This document shows, one piece after another, positions 1-5,511 of a DNA stretch of 7,059 bases (its first letter is position 1; every line of letters starts with the position of its first letter). The position numbers and the translations under genes are program-made. The notes under the pieces were generated by a model, which had not been told where the DNA came from, did not search any database, and saw only the letters and a list, made by a program, of their open reading frames with translations. The stretch is from Minisyncoccota bacterium (GTDB taxonomy: Bacteria; Patescibacteriota; Minisyncoccia; UBA6257; 1-14-0-10-40-38): NCBI GenBank assembly GCA_020052135.1, contig JAGVPS010000101.1, forward strand, positions 1 through 7,059, written 5' to 3'.

Positions 1-526
<526 letters not shown>

Positions 527-535
<9 letters not shown>

Positions 536-585
536 AGTCTAAATTTTCGAGCTGGCACGAAAAAAATTTAGCAACTATTTTTGAG
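527..585 (-). repeat. Hairpin covering the 16S 5' end and its leader
   Basis: A long inverted repeat. The 12-bp perfect outer arms are CTCAAAAATAGT (527-538) and ACTATTTTTGAG (574-585). The inner arms are CTAAATTTTCG (539-549) and CGAAAAAAATTTAG (558-571). There is a 2-nt bulge and a loop of about 8 nt. The downstream arm in the transcript includes roughly nucleotides 1-9 of the mature 16S, so the fold would hide the 5' end until it is processed. It could be a local maturation signal (RNase III-like double-stranded substrate), which is inference. Confidence 0.75.
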
Positions 586-653
586 CCCCGCCAGAGGCGG
601 AGGCCAAAAAAATGAATTGGGGAACCCACGCCTCCACAAAAGCTTCGGCGGGG
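586..653. repeat. GC-rich nested inverted repeat in the rRNA leader
   Basis: CCCCGCC (586-592) can pair with GGCGGGG (647-653). Inside it, GGAGGC (599-604) can pair with GCCTCC (630-635), and CCGCC/GGCGG around 588-600 makes a small local hairpin instead. No ORF of interest overlaps it. It resembles the short GC-rich hairpin elements scattered between genes in many bacterial genomes; no specific family is assigned. Confidence 0.55.
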
Positions 654-663
654 TCCTCAATTC
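614..663. repeat. Inverted repeat, leader region
   Basis: The arms GAATTGGGGAACCC (614-627) and GGGGTCCTCAATTC (650-663) pair over 14 positions with one mismatch and one wobble. The last six bases (658-663) are shared with the next hairpin (658-712), so the two folds exclude each other. Confidence 0.6.
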
Positions 664-712
664 TGTTGCTAAAAATTCATCGCAAGCTTGCTCGAATTTT
701 TAGACAGAATTG
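658..712. repeat. Long perfect hairpin in the rRNA leader
   Basis: The arms CAATTCTGT + CTAAAAATTC (658-666, 669-678) pair without mismatch with GAATTTTTAG + ACAGAATTG (694-712), leaving only a TG bulge at 667-668. The loop contains the palindrome GCAAGCTTGC (682-691). The layout (outer arm, TG bulge, CTAAA inner arm) matches the hairpin at the 16S 5' end, read in the opposite direction. Confidence 0.75.
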
Positions 713-1054
713 GGACAACTATAAAACTTTCAACCTTAGTAACCTCACTAAATTCCGCTGCAGGAATTTATGAGATCATGTCTAACAATTTTCAAAGTCC
801 GGTCAGATGGGCGACTATACTACCCCGCTTCCGTTTGCACTTCTGCGGGGTTCACGTACGGCCTTTCTTCAAAAAGAAATTTGAAACCGTCAGTGAAAAT
901 AATACACCCGCCCCGCCCTCTAAGCAGTTACGCATCGCTCAAAACTTTGACCAGTGATATCTCCGATACAAAGCTCTAGGCAATACTACAAGCGTAGAGG
1001 GCGGGACGGACGCACTAAACCTTATTACATTCTAAACCGTCTTTAGTATTCATT
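713..1054 (-). other. Noncoding 16S leader (external transcribed spacer)
   Basis: No convincing protein or tRNA gene. ORFs here have no recognisable residues and cross the hairpins. If the promoter at 1055-1082 is used, this is transcribed 16S leader of about 500 nt in total. Visible structures are TAAATTCC/GGAATTTA (749-756, 763-770), ACCCCGC/GCGGGGT (822-828, 845-851), and an 18-bp GC-rich stem with two imperfections joining 908-925 to 992-1009. I could not identify a clear boxA antitermination sequence. Confidence 0.55.
908..1009 (-). repeat. GC-rich long-range stem in the 16S leader
   Basis: CCGCCCCGCCCTCTAAGC (908-925) is complementary to GCGTAGAGGGCGGGACGG (992-1009), 16 of 18 positions. 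One of the two exceptions becomes a G-U wobble in the minus-strand RNA. The 66-nt loop contains CTTTG/CAAAG pairing. It lies just downstream of the predicted rRNA promoter, so it would sit near the 5' end of the precursor. Its function is not known. Confidence 0.6.
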
Positions 1055-1082
1055 AGTATATACGTACTAGAAAGGGTGTCAA
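1055..1082 (-). promoter_or_regulatory. Predicted rRNA operon promoter
   Basis: On the minus strand there is a perfect -35 TTGACA (1082-1077), a 16-nt spacer and -10 TATACT (1060-1055), predicting transcription from about 1048 into the 16S gene. The -35 box lies inside the inverted repeat AAGGGT-TGAC-ACCCTT (1072-1087), a possible regulator site. Boxes are read directly from sequence; use for rRNA is inferred from orientation. Confidence 0.65.
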
Positions 1083-1083
1083 C

Positions 1084-1100
1084 CCTTCGACAAGCTCAGG
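1084..1100. repeat. Short imperfect palindrome CCTTCGACAAGCTCAGG
   Basis: An interrupted palindrome (CCTGAGCTTGTCGAAGG on the other strand) directly upstream of the rRNA -35 box. Near-identical short motifs recur between genes in many uncultivated bacteria, from general recall and not checked here. No function is assigned. Confidence 0.4.
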
Positions 1101-1105
1101 CTAAA

Positions 1106-1204
1106 CCCCGTTAGAAACAGCTCACCCTGGAGGCCCTTTGGGCGCGATGCCCCGTTGGAGATTTAACTCTAATGGGGCGAACGCGGGCGTGGTTTCTAAC
1201 GGGG
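1106..1204 (+). repeat. Composite nested inverted repeat between rrn and rpmE
   Basis: The outer arms CCCCGTTAGAAAC (1106-1118) and GTTTCTAACGGGG (1192-1204) are perfectly complementary. Inside are a small hairpin GCCC-TTT-GGGC (1133-1143) and a 12-bp hairpin GCCCCGTTGGAG/CTCTAATGGGGC (1149-1160, 1167-1178). All four half-sites are versions of CCCCGTTAGA. The two non-Watson-Crick pairs in the inner hairpin are G-U on the plus strand and would be C-A on the minus strand, so a plus-strand RNA fold is favoured. It could be a REP-like element or part of a structured RNA. Confidence 0.7.
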
Positions 1205-1231
1205 TCAAGGGCTCTAAAACTCCCTATCCCC

Positions 1232-1261
1232 TTGCAAAAACATACCTCTTTTCGCTATACT
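1232..1261 (+). promoter_or_regulatory. Predicted rpmE promoter
   Basis: -35 TTGCAA (1232-1237), an 18-nt spacer, and -10 TATACT (1256-1261). The start would fall near 1268, only about six bases before the ATG at 1274, giving an almost leaderless mRNA. This fits the lack of a Shine-Dalgarno sequence. Confidence 0.6.
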
Positions 1262-1273
1262 TTCCAAACATAT

Positions 1274-1549
1274 ATGAAGCAAGACATTCACCCTCCTTAT
1301 TTCCCCGAGGCAAAGGTAAAGTGCGTATGCGGCAATTCATTTACTGTTGGCTCTACTAAGCCTGAGCTCAAGGTTGAGATTTGCTACAACTGCCACCCAT
1401 TTTATACCGGCAAGGAAAAGCTTATTGATACGGCCGGCAAGGTTGAGAAGTTTAAAGCCCGCCGCGACAAAGCCGCCGCGATTGCCTCTGCCCCAAAAAA
1501 AGAGAAGAAAGCACGCGTAAAGAAACCAAAGAAAGCGATTGTAAAGTAA
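1274..1549 (+). CDS. rpmE: 50S ribosomal protein L31 (bL31)
   Basis: A 91-residue bL31, a zinc-binding protein of the large subunit that helps bridge to the small subunit. The start is set at ATG 1274 because the product then begins MKQDIHPPY, the usual L31 N-terminus; the open frame runs further upstream but through the promoter and hairpins. All four zinc ligands of the C+ form are present (C17, C19, C37, C40), with the family hallmarks CGNSFTVGS and EICYNCHPFYTGK, and DTAGKVEKF at residues 52-60. After the normal end near residue 65 there is a basic Ala/Lys tail of about 25 residues (KKEKKARVKKPKKAIVK), longer than in E. coli. There is no Shine-Dalgarno; a close promoter suggests near-leaderless translation. 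It is divergent from the rRNA operon, and terminator 1564-1598 follows. The DNA of its last codons resembles two intergenic repeats at 3464-3515 and 6525-6574. Confidence 0.97.
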   Translation: MKQDIHPPYFPEAKVKCVCGNSFTVGSTKPELKVEICYNCHPFYTGKEKLIDTAGKVEKFKARRDKAAAIASAPKKEKKARVKKPKKAIVK

Positions 1550-1563
1550 AAGTAGAAACTGAT

Positions 1564-1598
1564 AAAAATCGCCCATCATTTCTGAGGGGCGATTTTTT
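1564..1598 (+). terminator. Intrinsic terminator after rpmE
   Basis: The stem ATCGCCC (1568-1574) pairs with GGGCGAT (1587-1593), followed by a T-run (1593-1598). The A-run on the other side would let it act in both directions. Confidence 0.85.
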
Positions 1599-1600
1599 GT

Positions 1601-1631
1601 AAAAAAATAAGGGTGATTTCGAATCACCCTT
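1601..1631 (-). terminator. Intrinsic terminator of the 1654-2184 gene
   Basis: On the minus strand, a perfect 10-bp stem AAGGGTGATT/AATCACCCTT (1622-1631 with 1609-1618, 3-nt loop) is followed by a T-rich run at 1608-1601. It sits about 20 nt past the stop codon. Confidence 0.88.
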
Positions 1632-1653
1632 AAGGACACCTCGGAGGCCATTG

Positions 1654-2184
1654 CTAGTCTCCAAGAATACTTCTCTTTTCCGGCATGCCGCCCATCGCGA
1701 GCACGTGCCGCCGGTAGACGAGTTCCCAGTGATCGAATGCGTTGCTCCGCACAACCACGAGACGAGGATATCCATCTGCGGTATGTCCCATGCCCTCTTG
1801 CGGCAACACCTCCGCAGTATAGCCCGCTTCTCCGAGCATCTTCGCTGCAGCCCGAGCGGCGAGCAGGGGGCTCTCCACGGCACGGCTGATTGCGTTCCCG
1901 GTCATGCCCGCATCCCGGAGTTCGGAATCGAGACGCATGATGACGGTGTAGCCATCACTCATGAGCGTCTGGTGGGTAGGACCAGGATCGAAGGTGAACT
2001 TCTCCCTGAGGTCGCTCGTCTCCTCAAGAACACGCGCGACGGTGATCGCGGCATGCTCATCGGCAACGCCGAACGCACGGTGCCCCCGATCTGGAATCGG
2101 GAGAGGGTTGTCCACCCAGAACCAGGTGCTCATGACGATGGTGTAAAGGACGAGCGGGATCAAGAACTTCTTTGGAATGTGCAA
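1654..2184 (-). CDS. Membrane-anchored protein of unknown function
   Basis: A 176-residue product I do not recognise. The N-terminus is a typical signal anchor or uncleaved signal: basic IPKK, then a hydrophobic stretch from about residue 7 to 24 (FLIPLVLYTIVMSTWFWV), then a soluble part of about 150 residues probably outside the cell. The soluble part looks alpha/beta: GYTVIMRLD, then an Ala-rich helix (SPLLAARAAAKMLGEAG), then YTAEVLPQEG and YPRLVVVRSNAFDHWELVYRR. The start is TTG at 2184, supported by AAGGAG (2197-2192) with an 8-nt gap; an internal ATG would remove half the membrane segment. A promoter lies at 2229-2257 and a terminator at 1601-1631, so it is a single-gene unit. Its GC content is clearly higher than that of its neighbours and produces a long antisense open frame (shadow). 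It may be recently acquired or simply highly expressed. Confidence 0.75.
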   Translation of the reverse strand: MHIPKKFLIPLVLYTIVMSTWFWVDNPLPIPDRGHRAFGVADEHAAITVARVLEETSDLREKFTFDPGPTHQTLMSDGYTVIMRLDSELRDAGMTGNAISRAVESPLLAARAAAKMLGEAGYTAEVLPQEGMGHTADGYPRLVVVRSNAFDHWELVYRRHVLAMGGMPEKRSILGD

Positions 2185-2191
2185 GCTTACA

Positions 2192-2197
2192 CTCCTT
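2192..2197 (-). promoter_or_regulatory. Ribosome binding site deciding a TTG start
   Basis: AAGGAG on the minus strand, 8 nt before TTG at 2184. This is the strongest Shine-Dalgarno in the window and is the reason for choosing TTG. Confidence 0.8.
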
Positions 2198-2228
2198 CAT
2201 TAAAACCTGACCAATTTCAGGCTTAAAT

Positions 2229-2257
2229 ACAATGCTCTCTTTATAAATACTTGTCAA
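2229..2257 (-). promoter_or_regulatory. Predicted promoter of the 1654-2184 gene
   Basis: Perfect -35 TTGACA (2257-2252), with a weak -10 CATTGT at 17 nt (2234-2229) or TTGTAT at 19 nt. It lies between the upstream terminator and the gene, as expected. The -10 assignment is uncertain. Confidence 0.5.
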
Positions 2258-2275
2258 GGATAAATAGAAATCAAA

Positions 2276-2298
2276 AAGCACCCGTTCGGGTGATTTTT
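2276..2298 (-). terminator. Intrinsic terminator of the toxin-antitoxin-Nudix cluster
   Basis: Stem CACCC/GGGTG with a 4-nt loop (2279-2292), flanked by A-run and T-run on both sides (AAAAAG and ATTTTT), so usable in both directions. It follows the Nudix stop codon by about 12 nt. The same CACCCG core forms the terminator at 3521-3548. Confidence 0.8.
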
Positions 2299-2309
2299 GG
2301 TTCGGATCA

Positions 2310-2804
2310 TTAAAACTTGCTAAGAATTTTTAAAACATCAAGCGGGTGCTTTTTGCCCTTAATCCAATCGTGGATGGATTGGTATGTCCTTTCCCCAATA
2401 AATTCGCTTCGCTTCATAGCTATGAGTTCTTTTTTGCTAAAAAGGCGAATATCTATAATATCTTCTGCCTCGTCTTCTCTAAATTTCTTTTGATCTGCCT
2501 TTTTTGAAAGCCCGAAACTCTTGCCGACAAGTTCAGCAATAAAATTAAATTGAATATATGCTATCTCGTGCTTTTTCAGATAGAGCACATTTAATAAATA
2601 CTTTATGCGAATCTTCGCGTTTGCTTCCTCTTTTGCTTCACGATGGGCGGTTGCAAAGGGATCCTTGTCTTTTTCCACTTCAAAAGTCCCCTTAACAAAA
2701 TTCCAGTAATATTTTCCATCTCGCTTCTTTTTTTCTTTAATAAGCACCAATTGATTCCTATGTTCTATAAGAACCCCTATTTTAAATACTGCATTATCTT
2801 TCAT
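2310..2804 (-). CDS. Nudix hydrolase family protein
   Basis: A 164-residue protein of the Nudix fold; members cleave nucleoside diphosphates linked to another group, using a metal bound by the Nudix box. The box is at residues 39-65: G39, then REAKEEA (55-61) with the metal-binding E56, E59 and E60. It is not canonical: G39 and R55 are 16 apart instead of 14, and the usual Gly after EEx is Asn62. Before it, FKIGVLIEHRNQLVLIKEK forms the first strands of the fold, and YYWNFVKG leads into the box. The C-terminus (FIGERTYQSIHDWIKGKKHPLDVLKIL) is helical. The substrate cannot be told. ATG at 2804 follows an A-run without Shine-Dalgarno. It lies 40 nt after the toxin gene with no terminator between, so it is probably cotranscribed with the toxin-antitoxin pair. 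Confidence 0.88.
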   Translation of the reverse strand: MKDNAVFKIGVLIEHRNQLVLIKEKKKRDGKYYWNFVKGTFEVEKDKDPFATAHREAKEEANAKIRIKYLLNVLYLKKHEIAYIQFNFIAELVGKSFGLSKKADQKKFREDEAEDIIDIRLFSKKELIAMKRSEFIGERTYQSIHDWIKGKKHPLDVLKILSKF

Positions 2805-2844
2805 AACTTTTTTTTATTTCTTACTCAACCTGATATTTGAGGAG

Positions 2845-3120
2845 TTATTTATAAATTGCGTGAGTGCCAATATTAATCAAATTTGCTTCATCGCTATCGT
2901 TAAATGAAAATATAATTCGATATTGGCCAATAACGGTAAAAGCCCAGTAATCTTTATATTTGCCGTGCAGTTTGTGTGTAGCTAAACTGGAATGAAATGC
3001 ATTCACTAAAAATAAAGCTTCTCGTTTTAAAAAAGCTTTTTTAACAAAAGGTGGCATACTGGCCAAAGACTTTAATAATTTGGAAGAATAATAAATCTTC
3101 CGAATCGGGCGTTCATTCAT
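2845..3120 (-). CDS. RelE/YafQ-type mRNA interferase toxin
   Basis: A 91-residue type II toxin of the RelE/ParE superfamily; members like RelE, YoeB and YafQ enter the ribosomal A site and cut mRNA. Visible hallmarks are a basic N-terminal strand (IRKIYYSSKLLKSL), two helices, the HKLHGKYKDYWAF segment (residues 49-61), the conserved QYRIIFSF strand with R68, and a C-terminal IGTHAIYK with H87 and Y90 where related toxins carry catalytic His/Tyr. Length is typical. The start ATG overlaps the end of the antitoxin gene (ATGAATGA, 8 nt), so the two are translationally coupled. RNase activity rather than a ParE-like gyrase effect is inferred from the C-terminal His and Tyr. Conserved residues look intact, so it is probably functional. 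Confidence 0.88.
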   Translation of the reverse strand: MNERPIRKIYYSSKLLKSLASMPPFVKKAFLKREALFLVNAFHSSLATHKLHGKYKDYWAFTVIGQYRIIFSFNDSDEANLINIGTHAIYK

Positions 3121-3337
3121 GCCTCCGAGCCGCTTTGAGAATAGAAGAAAAGTTATGAGCTGATTTTAGTTTGCCTAACCTCTTCTCGCGATTGAAGGTT
3201 TTTATTGCCTCATCGGTATCTTGTTCCTCCCAAAACAGCCTCTGGCTAAGTTTTACTAACTGTTCGTACTCTTTCTTGGGAATTAAGATCAAATCTCCTT
3301 TTTCCATTAATTTTCTGGGGATAGTAATGGTCGTCAT
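3113..3337 (-). CDS. Antitoxin of the RelE-type pair
   Basis: A 74-residue cognate antitoxin. The N-terminus (TITIPRKLMEKGDLILIPKKEYEQL, residues 3-27) fits a small DNA-binding/dimerisation domain of the AbrB or Phd kind. The C-terminal half (DTDEAIKTFNREKRLGKLKSAHNF) is charged and helical, as expected for a segment that wraps the toxin. Antitoxin-first order and an 8-nt overlap with the toxin are typical of type II systems, whose antitoxin usually represses its own promoter. ATG at 3337 has no Shine-Dalgarno but an A-rich leader; a promoter is predicted at 3386-3414. The stop is TGA, showing that TGA is not recoded here. The exact antitoxin family is uncertain. Confidence 0.82.
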   Translation of the reverse strand: MTTITIPRKLMEKGDLILIPKKEYEQLVKLSQRLFWEEQDTDEAIKTFNREKRLGKLKSAHNFSSILKAARRHE

Positions 3338-3385
3338 TTTTTAGTTCGTTATGTTTTTAGAAATCGTTGCTGTTGCCATAGATAC

Positions 3386-3414
3386 ACCATAACAAGACCT
3401 AATTGGAAAATCAA
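3386..3414 (-). promoter_or_regulatory. Predicted promoter of the toxin-antitoxin cluster
   Basis: -35 TTGATT (3414-3409), a 17-nt spacer, and -10 TATGGT (3391-3386), with a start near 3379 and a leader of about 40 nt before the antitoxin ATG. The boxes are moderately good. Confidence 0.45.
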
Positions 3415-3431
3415 TCCTTCGTAATGGTTCA

Positions 3432-3464
3432 ATAGCTTGGAATACCCCAAGCTATGTATATAGC
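3432..3464. repeat. Overlapping palindromes upstream of the antitoxin
   Basis: ATAGCTTGG (3432-3440) and CCAAGCTAT (3447-3455) form a perfect 9-bp inverted repeat. Its right arm can instead pair in GCTAT-GTAT-ATAGC (3451-3464). It lies just upstream of the predicted toxin-antitoxin promoter, where an operator would be possible, and beside the 3464-3515 repeat. Confidence 0.5.
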
Positions 3465-3515
3465 ATATTCAAAAAATCCGCGTAAAGAAACCAAAAAAAA
3501 GCAGTAGTAAAGTAA
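3464..3515 (+). repeat. Direct repeat copy 1 with rpmE-like tail
   Basis: About 51 bp from CATATTCAAA to AAAGTAA, nearly identical to 6525-6574. Its part from 3480 (CGCGTAAAGAAACC) closely matches the last codons of rpmE (from 1514). Here the A-run is one base longer (8 A instead of AAAGAAA), which breaks the RVKKPKKA frame. No start codon or gene body precedes it. Confidence 0.8.
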
Positions 3516-3520
3516 GTATT

Positions 3521-3548
3521 AAAAAACCACCCGAACGGGTGGTTTTTT
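3521..3548 (-). terminator. Intrinsic terminator of the surface-protein gene
   Basis: Perfect stem CCACCCG/CGGGTGG (3527-3533, 3536-3542) with A6 on one side and T6 on the other, usable in both directions. It lies about 55 nt past the stop codon at 3604. Confidence 0.9.
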
Positions 3549-3603
3549 GATTACCTATTATTCTTTACTCAACCTTCATTAAACGTACTTCCACTTTAAA
3601 AAC

Positions 3604-5511
3604 TTAAGGCGTAAGTATTTCGCTGGTCATGCTCGTTGACGGAAGACCGGGCAGGAAAGTGCCGTTTACCCAGTCATACGTTCCAACGCCAGAAGTGGTA
3701 GTCGCGTTATCAGACCAGATGAAATCATCATGTGTTCCAAAGTCAACATTTACTGCAGTTGTAGTAAAGGCGTAATTGCCTGCTTTTGCTCCAACAAAAT
3801 TATCCGCATTATCCCCGCTCGTGTTAGTCCCCATAGTCCATACTGGATCGCCCTGGAGATTTACCATAACCGACGAAGACGTTGCACTCATGTTTGCAAC
3901 CGTACCAATGAGCTCGAAGTAGCGAGTCGTACCAGCCGGAACCTGAATAGCTTCCGGAGTTCCGCTTTGAGCGACTGGATCAAATTTCACTTCAAACATT
4001 CCATTAGGCGTATTAACTACCCCATTAGTGGTTGCGCTATTTAAGAAACCGTCATTTGCATACGCCGGCACTGAAAAAGCTGAATTAGAATAACCATAAA
4101 CCTTTAAATTTTTAATTGAAAACATGGGGGTGCCAGAAGTTGAGGTTGCGACTAAATAAGTGAACTTGTACAAACCGACGTTACCAGACGACGGAGCCGT
4201 TACCGAGAATCGGTAGAGCGGGATCGTCAAATTGACGAGTGTGGTTGACGGAAGACTTAATTTAGTGAGTGTCGGCACCACTTTCATAATACGAGCACCC
4301 GCTGAAGAAGAAGGTATACCGGTTGCATGAATGGTAAGACCCGACGATAGACCTATACCTTGAGTTGCATCACCCAATGAATCACCTGCATTAGGATCGA
4401 TTTCAACTCGTACGTGGTGACCTGGGCGAGCTGGATCAGAAGTACCAATTGCTGCGATATCTGCCTTGATAGTCAGAACGAGGTCAACGCCTTTTGATAT
4501 TACTGCTTCTGGAATATTTGGAATGGTTGCCGTTGCTGTATCACCCGTAAAAACAATTTCAGTAAGCTTAGTCGGTCCATTCCAAAGCGATACCTTGGTA
4601 AGATCTTCGGGTGTATTGGAAGCAGTGCTTGCAAGCATGAGACCCACTTGGGTTAGCCGTATGTCTTCAGCCATACTCATAAGGCGATAAGCGCTTACGG
4701 TATTTCCTGTACTATTGCCAGATGCGATGAAAATCGCGGGGCTTGAGCTTGTATCCAGAGAAACTGCAAGGGTGCCCCCGTTTGTAAGAGTAATCTTTTG
4801 CCCTGTCGTATCAATATATGTTTCAGTGATCGTTGAGCCAGAGGTTACTCCCGTTGGTATCATGTCATCGGCATCGCCAGGAATTTCAAGTGTCCAATGA
4901 TAGTTCGATACTAGCTGCGTGGTCGTTGCAGCGGTATTACACTTCAAGGCCAAGGTTTTAATCGTTCCTTTTGGAATGATTAGGCTTTGATCAAGAGTGA
5001 AGGTTTTATCGTCGGCCGTAATGTCGAAGTTCGAACCATTCACCACGTTTGTTCCGATATTCAAGGCCGTTGTACCATCCCAGAGTTGGCAGTTCGTGAG
5101 GTCGTCATTCGAATTCGGTTGACCAAAATTGTATTCAACTTGAATTGAGTTTAGCCGAACATCTTCTCCGGATGCAGTTGCATCAAAACTAAAATTCGCA
5201 AAATTAAAGCCTTGAGTTCCTGCGACAATCGTCTGCTCAATCGGTGTCGGGAGCGTGGATACCTTAAGCGTTCCCTTCTTCACTGTCATAGTGCTACCCG
5301 TAAATGTTGCAAATGAGAGAGGTATTGATTTATTTGTTTGAACTCCTTTTACGTTGGTCCAGTCAGAGTTCGGCGTGGTGGATGCTGCAATTGTATCATT
5401 GGTTGCATAATCAGTGCCAAGCTTACCTTTCAAGGTAATGACTGTGGTACCTATCGGATAAGTGATGGTGTCAGTAAAGACTACTATAGCGGAGGTCGGG
5501 TTTATGTCCAC
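3604..5511 (-). CDS. Surface protein, C-terminal part (after frameshift)
   Basis: The C-terminal two thirds of a large secreted protein whose N-terminal part is in another frame (5471-6421). A GTG at 5511 could serve as a start, but coding similarity runs upstream in this frame to 5598 (WAGSESNFSTQDITNLRL), so the start is not real. In the joined protein of about 938 residues this part is Ser/Thr/Gly-rich with almost no charged helices, and is made of beta-sandwich repeats. Two related units share a pattern: GTLxVS..., then (A/G)EDVRL or AEDIRL, then DLTxxxLW(D/N)G at about residues 383-452 and 549-618. A looser third unit follows. The C-terminus ends DDFIWSDNATTTSGVGTYDWVNG and a short tail; no sortase or membrane anchor is visible. 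Likely exposed or released outside the cell; adhesion is inference. Confidence 0.85.
   Translation of the reverse strand: MDINPTSAIVVFTDTITYPIGTTVITLKGKLGTDYATNDTIAASTTPNSDWTNVKGVQTNKSIPLSFATFTGSTMTVKKGTLKVSTLPTPIEQTIVAGTQGFNFANFSFDATASGEDVRLNSIQVEYNFGQPNSNDDLTNCQLWDGTTALNIGTNVVNGSNFDITADDKTFTLDQSLIIPKGTIKTLALKCNTAATTTQLVSNYHWTLEIPGDADDMIPTGVTSGSTITETYIDTTGQKITLTNGGTLAVSLDTSSSPAIFIASGNSTGNTVSAYRLMSMAEDIRLTQVGLMLASTASNTPEDLTKVSLWNGPTKLTEIVFTGDTATATIPNIPEAVISKGVDLVLTIKADIAAIGTSDPARPGHHVRVEIDPNAGDSLGDATQGIGLSSGLTIHATGIPSSSAGARIMKVVPTLTKLSLPSTTLVNLTIPLYRFSVTAPSSGNVGLYKFTYLVATSTSGTPMFSIKNLKVYGYSNSAFSVPAYANDGFLNSATTNGVVNTPNGMFEVKFDPVAQSGTPEAIQVPAGTTRYFELIGTVANMSATSSSVMVNLQGDPVWTMGTNTSGDNADNFVGAKAGNYAFTTTAVNVDFGTHDDFIWSDNATTTSGVGTYDWVNGTFLPGLPSTSMTSEILTP

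Noticed and set aside
688..979. Overlapping plus-strand ORFs of 89 and 69 codons in the rRNA leader
   Set aside because: No recognisable protein features; they run antisense through leader hairpins, have no ribosome binding site and overlap each other.
1172..1273. Longer N-terminus for rpmE (34 extra residues)
   Set aside because: It would read through the hairpin element and the promoter, and L31 proteins start at MKxDIHP, which matches ATG 1274.
1651..2226. 191-codon plus-strand ORF
   Set aside because: Antisense shadow of the GC-rich minus-strand gene, which has a signal anchor, promoter, Shine-Dalgarno and terminator.
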